A stretch of 57,842 nt of DNA from Parafrankia sp. EUN1f (GTDB lineage Bacteria > Actinomycetota > Actinomycetes > Frankiales > Frankiaceae): contig NZ_ADGX01000052.1 in assembly GCF_000177675.1 (NCBI RefSeq), positions 1 to 57,842 of the forward strand, read 5' to 3'. Below are positions 40,788-49,096 of the stretch, piece after piece. The notes under the pieces were generated by a model, which was given only the letters and a program-made list of their open reading frames with translations, made no database searches and was not told the origin of the DNA. Both the position numbers and the translations under genes were made by a program. Position 1 is the stretch's first letter. Every line of letters starts with the position of its first letter.

Positions 40788-41819
40788 TTACACGTTCTCG
40801 CGGTTCAGCAGGTGGCGGCCGGTGACGAACGGCAGGTCGGCGTGGTTGACGATGCCCGGGGCGGCCGCGACGACATGGGGAATCGCGTTGATCGCGGGCA
40901 TCGCGGTCGGCCCGGCCGAGGCGAAGTGGGCGCTGCCGATCGGCGCGAGCCGTACCTGGACGCCGGGGTCGCCCTCGATCTCCAGGACGTAGCCGTCCTC
41001 GACCGGCCAGTTCGGCGTCATCTGGTCGCCGACCTTCCAGACGAAGCGACACTCGATCACCGATCGGCCACCCGAGATGCCAGCGATGACGCCCTTGAAG
41101 CCGGAGATCTGGCCCTTCTCCAGCTTCATGAAGCCGAAGTCGACGTCGTCGGTCGCGGCGGCGAACTCGGCGGTGAACCGGACCTCGTCGAGCTCGATCG
41201 CGAGGGCCTGCGCGAGGACGCGGATCTGCTCCTTGAAGGACCCGCAGTTGACCTCGATCATGCCGGGTGCGGCCGGGTCGTCGGGGTCCAGCCCGATGCT
41301 CATCGCGCGGAACATCCGCTCATTGGCATAGCCGCTCATGTCGAGTGACTCCAGCAGCGAGATCCGGTCGATCCGGGTGCACATCGCGCTCGCCGCCAGC
41401 ACGGTCATTCCCATGTGCCCGGGGTAGACGCCGGTCGTGTAGAGCGACGACCGGCCGCGTTCGCAGGCCGCCGCGAGCCGGTCCCGGACGTCCTCGCCGT
41501 AACCGGCGCCGGCGAGCATGTACATCGTGGACACGATGTTCACCCCGGCCGACAGGATCCGGTCGAGCTGGTCGAAATCCGGCCGGTAGGCCATGTAGGC
41601 GACGCAGTCCGGCTTCAGCGCCAGCAGCGCCTCGACGTCGTCGGTCGCCGTGACGCCGATCGGCGCGATCCCGGCCAGCTCGCCGACGTCCCTGCCGACC
41701 TTCTCCGGCGAGTAGGCGTAGCAGCCGACCAGCTCCAACGCCGGATGCCCGACCAGCCCGCGGACAGCGGCGGTCCCCGTCTTTCCCGTCGTCCACTGAA
41801 CGACACGCAGCTTGCTCAT
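40788..41819 (-). CDS. NAD(P)H-dependent amine dehydrogenase-like protein (Ord/DapB-like), copy 1
   Basis: A 343-residue Rossmann oxidoreductase annotated in many actinobacteria as dihydrodipicolinate reductase N-terminal or 2,4-diaminopentanoate dehydrogenase-like. The dinucleotide site is LRVVQWTTGKTGTAAVRGLV, then ELVGCYAYSPEKVGRDVGEL and ATDDVEALLALKPDCVAYM. The C-terminus AMPAINAIPHVVAAAPGI is shared with the paralogue at 43787 and the remnant at 42950. The true substrate is unknown; the gene group is often seen in steroid- or lipid-catabolic neighbourhoods. The ATG at 41819 is the last of four repeated ribosome-site/ATG modules; the one at 41870 is in the same frame and would add 17 residues. 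Confidence 0.82.
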   Translation of the reverse strand: MSKLRVVQWTTGKTGTAAVRGLVGHPALELVGCYAYSPEKVGRDVGELAGIAPIGVTATDDVEALLALKPDCVAYMAYRPDFDQLDRILSAGVNIVSTMYMLAGAGYGEDVRDRLAAACERGRSSLYTTGVYPGHMGMTVLAASAMCTRIDRISLLESLDMSGYANERMFRAMSIGLDPDDPAAPGMIEVNCGSFKEQIRVLAQALAIELDEVRFTAEFAAATDDVDFGFMKLEKGQISGFKGVIAGISGGRSVIECRFVWKVGDQMTPNWPVEDGYVLEIEGDPGVQVRLAPIGSAHFASAGPTAMPAINAIPHVVAAAPGIVNHADLPFVTGRHLLNRENV

Positions 41820-41884
41820 CGAAATCTCCGTCCCATCGAAATCTCCGTCCCATCGAAATCTCCGTCCCATCGAAATCTCCGTCT
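41817..41884 (-). repeat. 17-bp tandem repeat carrying GGAG...ATG modules
   Basis: Four copies of CATCGAAATCTCCGTCC (41817-41833, 41834-41850, 41851-41867, 41868-41884, the last with one change), followed by a decayed fifth. Read on the minus strand each unit supplies GGAG, six bases, then ATG. Because 17 is not a multiple of three, successive ATGs fall in different frames; only those at 41819 and 41870 are in frame with the dehydrogenase. Confidence 0.85.
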
Positions 41885-41921
41885 CCTCGATTTCTCCGTC
41901 TCCGGCTCCGTGGGTCCGGTC

Positions 41922-42779
41922 CTACCGGGCCTGCCGCTCGGGCGGGCGGGTCGAGGTCTCCATGAGCGCACGCCAGGTCAGGGTGACCTCACCGCGCGGC
42001 ATGGCCAGCGACCGGGTGGTGATCCACTCGTCGAGGGGCTTGGACCAGGTCACCGGGCCGTTCGGCAGCCCGTCGTACAGCGACGTGGCTACCGTCTCCG
42101 GCTCGGCCGGGTTGAACAGGCCGTTGCGCATCCGGTCGAGCAGATCCTCCGAGTCGGCCCGGTTGCACAGTTCGGGGTCGAGGGTGTCCTTGAAGGCGTT
42201 GAAGTTCGGCGACGCGGTCGGACCGACGAGCATCGCGGTGACATCCACACCATGGTCGCCGAGCTCGCCCCACAGCGACTCGGCGAGGATCCACTCGAAG
42301 GCCTTGCCCGCGTTGTAGGTGGCGCTGGTGACGGCGCCCTGAGTGCCGCCGGTGGAGCTGACCAGGGAGATCCCACCCCGGCCGCGCGCCACCATCTTCG
42401 GCGCGAACAGGTTGAGCAGGATGAGCGGCGTCGCGCAGTTCGCCTGCACCGACCGCAGCTGCAGCTCGAGCGGATGGGTGAGGAACAGCCCGATCGGCGC
42501 CACCGCCGCGTTGTACACGAACAGTCCGATCTCCAGATCGTCCGTCGCCGCGGCCACGATCTCGCCGATCTTCGGATCGGTCAGGTCCGCGGCTAACTCG
42601 CGCACCTCCACGCCGTGCGTCGCCCGCACCTCCGCGGCGGTCGCGGCAAGCGTCTCGGCACCGCGGGCGTTCATCACGACGTTCAGCCCACGGGCCGCCG
42701 CCTCCAGGGAAAGCGCCCGGCCGATGCCCATCGACGCGCCGGCGATGAAGGCCCACGGCCCGTACTTGTCCTTGAACAT
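41922..42779 (-). CDS. Short-chain dehydrogenase/reductase
   Basis: A 285-residue classical SDR. The cofactor loop is FIAGASMGIGRALSLEAAA, the second strand ends in NARG (an Arg favouring NADP), the structural NAG equivalent is VYNAAVAPIG, the catalytic Ser lies in GGISLVSSTGG and the Tyr/Lys pair in YNAGK. The start is the ATG at 42779 with GGGAGAAG; the extension to 42827 lacks family features. It lies 102 bases before the Ord-like gene start in the same direction, with the SD/ATG repeats in the gap, so both are probably one transcript in lipid or steroid-like catabolism (inference). Confidence 0.87.
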   Translation of the reverse strand: MFKDKYGPWAFIAGASMGIGRALSLEAAARGLNVVMNARGAETLAATAAEVRATHGVEVRELAADLTDPKIGEIVAAATDDLEIGLFVYNAAVAPIGLFLTHPLELQLRSVQANCATPLILLNLFAPKMVARGRGGISLVSSTGGTQGAVTSATYNAGKAFEWILAESLWGELGDHGVDVTAMLVGPTASPNFNAFKDTLDPELCNRADSEDLLDRMRNGLFNPAEPETVATSLYDGLPNGPVTWSKPLDEWITTRSLAMPRGEVTLTWRALMETSTRPPERQAR

Positions 42780-42949
42780 GCTTCTCCCACCATTCGGTCG
42801 GCGCCGACGAGCGGCACGCTGATGCACTGCAGGCTGGTGCGGTCCACGTTGATGCTCTGCAGGCCGGAATGAGGACGCGGCGGGGTCAGGACCGCACGAC
42901 AGTGGCCGGCTCGGGCCGGACGAGGGGCCCGCGGCGGGGAGGACGGTTT

Positions 42950-43095
42950 CTAAGGGCTCACGACGACGGCTGTCACCAGGGGAAGCGTCGCGACGGTGGC
43001 GATTCCCGGTGGCGCGGCGCAGACCGCGGGGATGGCGTTCACGGCGGGCATCGCAGTTGGATCACGCGAAGCGGTGCGGTCGATGGCGGCGTCAT
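42950..43095 (-). pseudogene. Ord/DapB-like dehydrogenase, copy 3, reduced to its two ends
   Basis: From the ATG at 43095 (overlapping the tetR stop as ATGA) the frame gives TAPLRVIQL, the start of the family (compare LRVIQFSTG at 44857). It then runs directly, with a frameshift, into AMPAVNAIPAVCAAPPGI and its tail, ending at 42950, which equals the family's C-terminus. About 330 codons are missing. The gene was once translationally coupled to the TetR gene. The 42780-42949 stretch beyond it holds nothing recognisable. Confidence 0.72.
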
Positions 43096-43790
43096 GAGGC
43101 ATCTCTCGTCAGGCGTTCGCCCGCGGGAGTAACGCCCGCGGGAGTCACGCCCGCGGGGCCGGGCTCCAGGTGTGCGACGAGCAGGTCGACCAGCGCGGCG
43201 CGCTCGCGGGAGGTGTCGAGCGGCTCGCGGGTGGCCAGCTGGGCGAAGACGAGCCCGCGCAGCGCCGCCCAGAGCAGGTGACCGACGGCTCTCGCGTCGC
43301 CGTGATGCTGTCGTTCGGCGATCAGCTCCTCGCCGAGGCGCGTCAGCTCGGCCGCGACCAGGGCGAAATGCTCCCCCGTCTCCGCGTCGCGCTGGCTGCG
43401 CGTCGCGACGGCGATCTCCAGACTGGCGCGCGACGCCGGTGTACAGAACGCGGCCCAGGCGGCCTCGACGAGCGCGCTGACCTGGTCGCGGACGGAGCCC
43501 ACCGGGACCCCGAGCGCGGCCATGCGCCGGCGCAGCTCGTCGAAGCTCGCGTCGACGACGGCGGTCAGCAGGCCGTCACGGTCTCCGAAGTGGTATTGGA
43601 TCACGCCCCAGGTGACGCCCGCCCGCTCGGCGATGTGCTTGGCGCTGGCGGCGGCGAAGCCCTCCTCGACGACACAGCGCACGGTCTCTTCCATGATCAG
43701 GGCGCGGGTCCGCTCGGCGCGCTCCTGCGCGCCGCTCGCCGGCCGGGTCGGCGCGATCGACCCGACGCGCCGCGTGCCGCGCGACGTCAC
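43092..43790 (-). CDS. TetR-family transcriptional regulator
   Basis: A 232-residue TetR regulator. The DNA-binding helices are ERTRALIMEETVRCVVEEGF, ASAKHIAERAGVTWGVIQYH and FGDRDGLLTAVVDASFDEL (residues about 25-95); the rest is the all-helical ligand domain. The C-terminal tail ends with two copies of AGVTP, encoded by 15-bp repeats (43118-43162). It is coupled upstream to the Ord-like gene by GTGA and downstream to the decayed third copy by ATGA, so it sits inside the operon it probably controls. Candidate operator: the imperfect palindrome near 44922-44937. Ligand unknown. Confidence 0.87.
   Translation of the reverse strand: MTSRGTRRVGSIAPTRPASGAQERAERTRALIMEETVRCVVEEGFAAASAKHIAERAGVTWGVIQYHFGDRDGLLTAVVDASFDELRRRMAALGVPVGSVRDQVSALVEAAWAAFCTPASRASLEIAVATRSQRDAETGEHFALVAAELTRLGEELIAERQHHGDARAVGHLLWAALRGLVFAQLATREPLDTSRERAALVDLLVAHLEPGPAGVTPAGVTPAGERLTRDAS
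43118..43162 (-). repeat. 15-bp tandem repeat at the end of the TetR gene
   Basis: Three copies of CGCCCGCGGGAGTAA (the third diverged) encode the repeated Ala-Gly-Val-Thr-Pro tail of the TetR protein. The repeat keeps the reading frame. Confidence 0.8.
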
Positions 43791-44857
43791 GGCATGAGGC
43801 CGTGGGCTTGGGCGACCGGCAGGTCGGACAGATGGGTGAGCCCCGGGGGTGCCGCGCAGACCGCGGGGATCGCGTTCACGGCCTTGGCCGCCGTCGCGAT
43901 GACGCCGGCCGTGTTGTGATCGGTGCGCTCGTCACCGACATGGGTGTTGATCTCGACGCCGGGCACGCCCTTGATCACGACCCGGTGGACGCCCGGGCGC
44001 CCGTCGGGCGGGAACGGCCACTCGGGCGCGGCCTGGGGGGTCAGCCGGTTCACGTGCTCCATGACGATCGCGGGACGTCCGCGCACGATGCCCTCGACGG
44101 CGAAGCGGGCGGCGGCGACCTGGCCCGGCTCGACGGTCATCATCGTGCAGGTGATGGTCTGGGTCGCCGTCCAGGTCTCGTGGCGCTCGCGGAGCTCCTC
44201 GACCTGCACCCCGAGGCGGTCGGCCAGCAGCCGGATCGGGCCGCCCCAGATCGACGCGAGCACGCCGGGCAGGAACAGGGTGGGCACGGTGTCGGGCGTG
44301 GCGCCGAACCCGAAGCTCGCTCCGGTGAACGCGGCGTCGTCATACGTGCCGTAGTCGAAGATCTCCTGCACCAGGATCTCATCGGCCCGTTCGGTCAGGC
44401 TCAGCGCCGCGAGCGGCAGGAGATCACCGGAGAAACCAGGGTCGATGCCGTTCACGAACATGGTGGTGCCCCCGGCCGCGCAGGCCGCCTCGATCGGCTC
44501 GCGCAGCCAGGCATCGGCGTGGGGCGGATAGACAAGCCACACCAGGGACGTCCCGACGACGTTGGTGCCCGCGGCGAGGAAGGCCGTGATGTCCGCGAGG
44601 GCGGCCTGCGGGCGCGTCTCCGCCTGTGACGTGTAGACGACGCAGTCGGCCTTCAACGCCAGCAGCGCTTCCAGGTCGTCCGTCGCGGTGATGCCCGTGG
44701 CGGTGCCGAGGCCGCAGAGCTCGGCCGCGTCCCGGCCGACCTTGTCGGGGCTGCTGGCGTGCACTCCCACCAGTTCCAGCCCAGGCCGGTTGATTATCGA
44801 ACGTAATGAGTGACGCCCAACGTTCCCGGTGGAGAACTGAATCACGCGCAGCGACAT
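43787..44857 (-). CDS. NAD(P)H-dependent amine dehydrogenase-like protein (Ord/DapB-like), copy 2
   Basis: A 356-residue paralogue of the protein at 40788. The Rossmann start is LRVIQFSTGNVGRHSLRSII, followed by ELVGVHASSPDKVGRDAAEL, ATDDLEALLALKADCVVYTS, and the C-terminal signature AVNAIPAVCAAPPGL. Same family, similar length, moderate divergence, so it probably acts on a different but related substrate. Its stop overlaps the TetR gene's GTG (GTGA). Upstream (44876-44911) a 17-base segment is directly repeated with a 19-base period and, read on the minus strand, carries GGAGGT. Confidence 0.83.
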   Translation of the reverse strand: MSLRVIQFSTGNVGRHSLRSIINRPGLELVGVHASSPDKVGRDAAELCGLGTATGITATDDLEALLALKADCVVYTSQAETRPQAALADITAFLAAGTNVVGTSLVWLVYPPHADAWLREPIEAACAAGGTTMFVNGIDPGFSGDLLPLAALSLTERADEILVQEIFDYGTYDDAAFTGASFGFGATPDTVPTLFLPGVLASIWGGPIRLLADRLGVQVEELRERHETWTATQTITCTMMTVEPGQVAAARFAVEGIVRGRPAIVMEHVNRLTPQAAPEWPFPPDGRPGVHRVVIKGVPGVEINTHVGDERTDHNTAGVIATAAKAVNAIPAVCAAPPGLTHLSDLPVAQAHGLMP

Positions 44858-44921
44858 GGAAGCTCCCGACTGTGCGAGCCGACGACCTCCGAGTGAGCCG
44901 ACGACCTCCGACCCGAGGCAT

Positions 44922-44937
44922 CATAAACGACTTAATG
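44922..44937. promoter_or_regulatory. Candidate operator upstream of the Ord-like copy 2 operon
   Basis: CATAAACGACTTAATG is an imperfect 16-bp palindrome (10 of 16 positions symmetrical) in an AT-rich stretch 65 bases before the ATG at 44857. It is the obvious candidate site for the TetR regulator coded in this operon. No stronger palindrome is present in the 44858-45090 gap. Confidence 0.4.
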
Positions 44938-45090
44938 GTTTCGCTGTCCAGTGGTCGCAGGCGGACCGCACGGCGTCCGCCGTCAGCGTTGAAGATCCCT
45001 CGGCTCGGCTGTCGCTGCCCTCGTGCTCACCTCCGGCCTGGTTACTGGCGTGGTCTTCATCCCGGGCTCAGAGGTTGATCCGAGCCTTCC

Positions 45091-46629
45091 CTATGCGTCC
45101 GAGCTGGTCGACTGGGGGCTGGCGGGTACGGCGACCGCGGGGACCGGGCGGGGCCTGCGCTTGAAGACGAGGACGGTGACTGCCAGGGCGACGGCGATGA
45201 AGGCCACCAGTACGACGAACGAGGCGGCGATCCCCTTGCCCAGGTCGTGGTGGAGCTGCTCCTGCGGGCTCAGGGCGGGGTTTGGGTGATGCGCGGAGTC
45301 GCGTAGCGAGGTGCTGTACACCGTGGTGAGAACGGCGATCCCGACGGCGAGCCCGATCTGTTGGAGGCACTGCAGCAGGCCGGAGGCCGACCCGGTGTCG
45401 CGTGGCGGCAGCTCGGCGAGGATGACCATGTTCAGTGGCATGAAGGCCAGCCCGATCCCGAGCCCGACCAGGATGAGTGGGCCGACCAGGCCACCCGGGT
45501 AGGTGGTGGTGCCGTCCAGCTGGGTCAGCCAGAGAGCGGCGACCATTGCGACCAGCGTGCCCGCCATGATGACGGCCTTCGGGCCGAGCCTTGCGACCAG
45601 CTTCGGCGCCGTCCGTGCGCTGCCGAACTGCACGGCGGCCATGGGAAGGAACGCCAGGCCGGTCTGGAGCGGGCTGAGGTCCAGCACCCGCTGGATGAAC
45701 AGCGAAAGGAAGAAGAAAGTGCTTCCCATTGCTGCCGACAGGAACAGCATGTTGATGTAGGCACCGGCCCGCGACCGCGCCCCGAACAGTCGCAACGGCA
45801 TGATCGGCTGCCCGACGTTGGCCTCGATGGCCAGGAATCCGAGCAGAAGCACGACGCCGGCAGCCAGCATCGCCACGGCCAGCCCGTCAGACCAGCCGTC
45901 GGAGGCAGCCCGGATGAATCCGTATACCAGGGACACCATTCCGGCTGTGGACACGGCCGCACCGGCCACATCGAACCGGGCCGGATGACGAGGGGTGTCC
46001 TGAAGGAACGGTCGGGCCAGCGCGATCACCCCGATCCCGAAAGGGACGTTGATGACGAACACCCATCGCCAGGAGGCCGTCGACAACAGCCCGCCGAGGA
46101 TCAGCCCGAGCGTCAGCCCGAGACCAGCGATCATGGAGAAGACACCCAGGGCGCGTTGCCGCTCGGTGCCGTCCTTGAAGGTGGTGGCGAGCAGGGCGAG
46201 GGAGGCCGGCGCCGCGAATGCGGCACCGACTCCCTGCGCGGCCCGGGCCGTTATCAGGGCTCCGGCGGAGGGGGCGAGGCCGGCGGCGAGCGAGGCGAGG
46301 GTGAACAGTGCCAGCCCACCGATGAACAGCCGTAGCCGGCCGAACACGTCACCGGCTCGGCCGCCCAGCAGGAGGAGCCCCCCGAACGCCAGTGAATAGG
46401 CGCTTTGTATCCACGCAAGACTGGAGGGGGAGAAGTCCAGGTCCTTCTGGATCTTCGCCAAGGCGACGTTCACGATCGTGCCATCGATGATCACCATCAG
46501 TTGGCAGATCACGATGACGCCGAGCGCGATCCGCAGGCGGTTGTCGCGTCGCGCCGGCGCCGCGGAAGCAACGTCGCCAACCTGCCCGGCACTCTCGGCG
46601 GCGACCGTGTCCAGCTCCTGAGCACTCAT
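45091..46629 (-). CDS. DHA2 (14-helix) MFS drug exporter
   Basis: A 512-residue proton-driven exporter of the EmrB/QacA family. Motif A-like LLLLGGRAGDVFGRLRLFI lies between helices 2 and 3; motif D1 is QLMVIIDGTIVNVALAKIQ in helix 1; motif C-like GLGLTLGLILGGLLSTASWRW lies in helix 5. About 14 helices follow to the end. The ATG at 46629 gives the usual short cytoplasmic N-terminus. Two CGGAA-N5-TTCCG operators lie about 95-145 bases upstream and a third upstream of the neighbouring TetR gene, so it is presumably derepressed by a drug-like ligand. Confidence 0.92.
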   Translation of the reverse strand: MSAQELDTVAAESAGQVGDVASAAPARRDNRLRIALGVIVICQLMVIIDGTIVNVALAKIQKDLDFSPSSLAWIQSAYSLAFGGLLLLGGRAGDVFGRLRLFIGGLALFTLASLAAGLAPSAGALITARAAQGVGAAFAAPASLALLATTFKDGTERQRALGVFSMIAGLGLTLGLILGGLLSTASWRWVFVINVPFGIGVIALARPFLQDTPRHPARFDVAGAAVSTAGMVSLVYGFIRAASDGWSDGLAVAMLAAGVVLLLGFLAIEANVGQPIMPLRLFGARSRAGAYINMLFLSAAMGSTFFFLSLFIQRVLDLSPLQTGLAFLPMAAVQFGSARTAPKLVARLGPKAVIMAGTLVAMVAALWLTQLDGTTTYPGGLVGPLILVGLGIGLAFMPLNMVILAELPPRDTGSASGLLQCLQQIGLAVGIAVLTTVYSTSLRDSAHHPNPALSPQEQLHHDLGKGIAASFVVLVAFIAVALAVTVLVFKRRPRPVPAVAVPASPQSTSSDA

Positions 46630-46723
46630 CCTCGTCCTTTGGTCGGGAGACGCCTGACCAGAAGGTCTCTCCGGCGCGCGAGCAGAGATCCAGAGGTCGG
46701 GCACGACTGTCATACGCACGATT

Positions 46724-46738
46724 CGGAAGATCTTTCCG
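46724..46738. promoter_or_regulatory. Operator copy 1 (CGGAA-N5-TTCCG)
   Basis: CGGAAGATCTTTCCG lies upstream of the exporter start. Identical to the copy 34 bases away and the reverse complement of the one before the TetR gene. Probable TetR binding site. Confidence 0.7.
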
Positions 46739-46757
46739 TTTTCACTGGCGTACGATA

Positions 46758-46772
46758 CGGAAGATCTTTCCG
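46758..46772. promoter_or_regulatory. Operator copy 2 (CGGAA-N5-TTCCG)
   Basis: Second identical CGGAAGATCTTTCCG, centre 34 bp from the first. Two sites upstream of the exporter suggest cooperative or stronger repression of that promoter. Confidence 0.7.
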
Positions 46773-46922
46773 TTTTTCAAGCGTCAGTGGCCGTCGTCGG
46801 TTCGATACGTCCACCAGAGCGGCTCGGCGGTGCGGTACGCACGGTGTGGCGGCGCGGTACGACGGAGCGGTGCGGGAAGCGGTGCGCCGCACAGGCTTCC
46901 GCCGTCGGCGACCGGCGTGACG

Positions 46923-47519
46923 TTATCGGCGTCGCAGACCGTCGAGCAGGTAGCCGAGCAGATGGCCGGCGGAGTGACCGGCGGTCTGCTCGGCGGTCAG
47001 CGCGATCGCGTTGACCAGCTTCAGGAGAGTCGACATGTCGAGGTCGGCCCGCATCGTGCCCGACTGCTGCGCCCGACAGAGCAGGTCGGCACCCGCGGCC
47101 CGCATCTCCTGGCAGGACAGGGACAAGGGCGAGACGCCGTCGTGCATGACCGACATGACCTCCGTGGCCAGCCCGCGGTACTCGGTGAGGTGCACGATGA
47201 ACTGGCGCAGCCACTCGGCCAGCGCGTCGTCGGGTGAAAGGGAAGGAGTAGCGGAAGCATCGGCCAGGCTGACCGCGGCCACTCTCAGCGCCTCGAAGTG
47301 ATCAAGAAGAATCGCCTCGAGCAGCGCCTCACGGGTCGGGAAATGCCGGTAGACGGTGCCGGTACCCAGCCCGGCCTGCTTGGCCACGTCGTAGAGCGAG
47401 GCGTCGGCACCCTTCTCGGCGAAAACGGCGCGCGCCGCGGCAAGTAGCCACTCGCGGTTGCGCCGCGCGTCCGTCCGAACGGCTCGGCCGGTGGACGTGG
47501 ACACCGAGTTAGCCATCAT
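46923..47519 (-). CDS. TetR-family regulator of the DHA2 exporter
   Basis: A 198-residue TetR protein. DNA-binding region: RRNREWLLAAARAVFAEKGA, LYDVAKQAGLGTGTVYRHFP, TREALLEAILLDHFEAL. The C-terminal ligand domain ends with AGHLLGYLLDGLRRR. The ATG at 47519 has GGGAGG upstream; the much longer in-frame extension to 47894 runs through the operator and an IS remnant and is rejected. It is transcribed in the same direction as the exporter, 293 bases upstream of it, and shares its operators, so it likely represses both genes. Confidence 0.88.
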   Translation of the reverse strand: MMANSVSTSTGRAVRTDARRNREWLLAAARAVFAEKGADASLYDVAKQAGLGTGTVYRHFPTREALLEAILLDHFEALRVAAVSLADASATPSLSPDDALAEWLRQFIVHLTEYRGLATEVMSVMHDGVSPLSLSCQEMRAAGADLLCRAQQSGTMRADLDMSTLLKLVNAIALTAEQTAGHSAGHLLGYLLDGLRRR

Positions 47520-47606
47520 CGCAGCCTCCCAGGCATCGCCCGCTCGGCGGACAGTGCCGCCGAGGCCCTCGCCGGCCTTGCCATACGCCCAGAACGATCC
47601 CCGAAA

Positions 47607-47621
47607 CGGAAAGATCTTCCG
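47607..47621. promoter_or_regulatory. Operator copy 3 (CGGAA-N5-TTCCG)
   Basis: CGGAAAGATCTTCCG, the reverse complement of the two sites at the exporter promoter, lies 88 bases before the TetR start. It indicates autoregulation. Confidence 0.7.
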
Positions 47622-47679
47622 AATCTTATCATGTGGACCGTCGCATCCCCGTGTTGCCCCCGCATCGCCTCCGCTCCTG

Positions 47680-47870
47680 GTGGCGGCGGTCGCGATCGTG
47701 CGGATGGCCCCGGACGGGCACCCGCTGGGAACGGTATCCGGATCATCAACGACGCTGCCACCTTCGCTGGCGAGATCAGCCGTGCGGGTGAGCATCCCGA
47801 CGCGGTGCTGGAAGCCACCTATGGCTGGTGCTGGGCAGTCGACGTGCTGGCCGCTCCTGGTGCTCAGGTG
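47680..47870 (+). mobile_element. IS110-family transposase remnant
   Basis: Two adjacent frames read AIVRMAPDGHPLGTV and then RIINDAATFAGEISRAGEHP plus DAVLEATYGWCWAVDVLA. This is the N-terminal RNase-H-like region of IS110-type transposases (typical wording: ...AGEHPEVVLEATYGWYWAADVLA). The frames are split by a 2-base change near 47732, and no further transposase sequence is readable on either side. It is a dead fragment in the 534-base gap between the TetR gene and the SAM hydrolase; the remainder of the gap shows only short CGGCCT repeats near 47900-47920. Confidence 0.68.
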
Positions 47871-48053
47871 TCCTCCGCTCCCGGTTCCGAACACCGTCGG
47901 CCTCGGCCTCGGCCTCGGTAGGCGGACGCCGCCGCCGGGTGACCGGTTCTCGCAGCTCCAGCTGAGCGTGCGCGCCGGGCTGGACGATGATGCAAGCCGA
48001 ATGCGCGACAGTGGTCGTCATCGTGAACAGCCCCTGGAAACTCCTGTCCGGAA

Positions 48054-48875
48054 GTGGTGGCGGTGTCCGAATATCAGATCATCTCGTTTCTGACTGACTA
48101 CGGCCTCAGTGATGGTTTTGTGGCGACGTGCCATGGGGTGCTGCTCGGCATCTCGCCCGGCGTCCGGCTGATCGACATCAGCCATGTCGTGCCACCGCAG
48201 GACATCCGAACCGGTGCGCGGCTTCTCGCCAGGGTCACGCCGTACCTGCCGAAGGCGATTCATGTCGCCGTCGTCGATCCGGGTGTCGGCGGGCAGCGCC
48301 GGCCGGTCGCCGTGGACACCGCCCGTGGCCTCTTCATCGGCCCGGACAACGGCCTTCTCTCCTGGGCTGTGGAGGCGGCAGGCGGCGCGCTGGCGGCGTA
48401 CGAGCTCACGAACGGGAAGCTGTTCCGGGAACCGGTCTCGCGTACGTTCCACGGGCGCGACATCTTCATGCCCGTCGCCGGTCATCTCGCCCGCGGTACG
48501 GCTCTGGCCGAAGTCGGGCCGGAGATCTCGACAGGGTCGCTGGTAGCCCTGCCCGCGCCGGTCGAGCGACTCGAAGGCGGTGAGCTCCACTCGGAGGTGA
48601 TCCTGGCGGACCATTTCGGCAACCTCCACCTTGCCAGCGCCGTCGACCGGCTCGACTCCTTCTCGCTTTCGGTCGGTGATCCGGTGGTCTGTGTCACGCC
48701 GGCCGGCGAACACAGGGCGACCTACGTCGAGGTCTTCGAGGAGGTCCCGCTGGGGGAGCTGGCCTTCTACGGCGACGCGGTGGGGCAGTTGACCATCGCG
48801 GTGAACTCCGGGAACGCGGCGGAACGGCTCGGTGTCACCACCGGCGAGGTACTCCGGATCCGGATCGCACCCTGA
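48054..48875 (+). CDS. SAM hydrolase (DUF62, SAM hydroxide adenosyltransferase)
   Basis: A 273-residue DUF62 protein that splits S-adenosylmethionine into adenosine and methionine using water; the same fold gives fluorinase and chlorinase. Family blocks: ISFLTDYGLSDGFVATCHGV at the start, GVRLIDISHVVPPQDIRTGA, VAVVDPGVGGQRRPVAV, FIGPDNGLLSW, SRTFHGRDIFMPVAGHLA and DHFGNLHLAS. The Asp-Arg-His set (VDPGVGG, RR, FHGRD) marks the hydrolase rather than halogenase type. GTG at 48054 or the second GTG at 48063 may be the start; the latter has GGAAG at better spacing. No operon partner is seen. Confidence 0.9.
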   Translation: MVAVSEYQIISFLTDYGLSDGFVATCHGVLLGISPGVRLIDISHVVPPQDIRTGARLLARVTPYLPKAIHVAVVDPGVGGQRRPVAVDTARGLFIGPDNGLLSWAVEAAGGALAAYELTNGKLFREPVSRTFHGRDIFMPVAGHLARGTALAEVGPEISTGSLVALPAPVERLEGGELHSEVILADHFGNLHLASAVDRLDSFSLSVGDPVVCVTPAGEHRATYVEVFEEVPLGELAFYGDAVGQLTIAVNSGNAAERLGVTTGEVLRIRIAP

Positions 48876-49096
48876 TCTGCGGCGCCGGAAGCCCGGCGAC
48901 CGCGAAGCAGGTGTCACCAGGCCTGCCCCGAAGCCGGCCGCAATGCCGACGCCACGGGTGTGCCCGCCAAGCTGGTTACGCCGGCAATACGAGGACCAGG
49001 AAAACCGGCTGGGGGCAGGCTACGGCGGCAGAGTGAAAGCGGGGACGTGGTTTGGACGGACCACGCTGAAATGCCGGCGGTCCAACGTGCGTCGGG

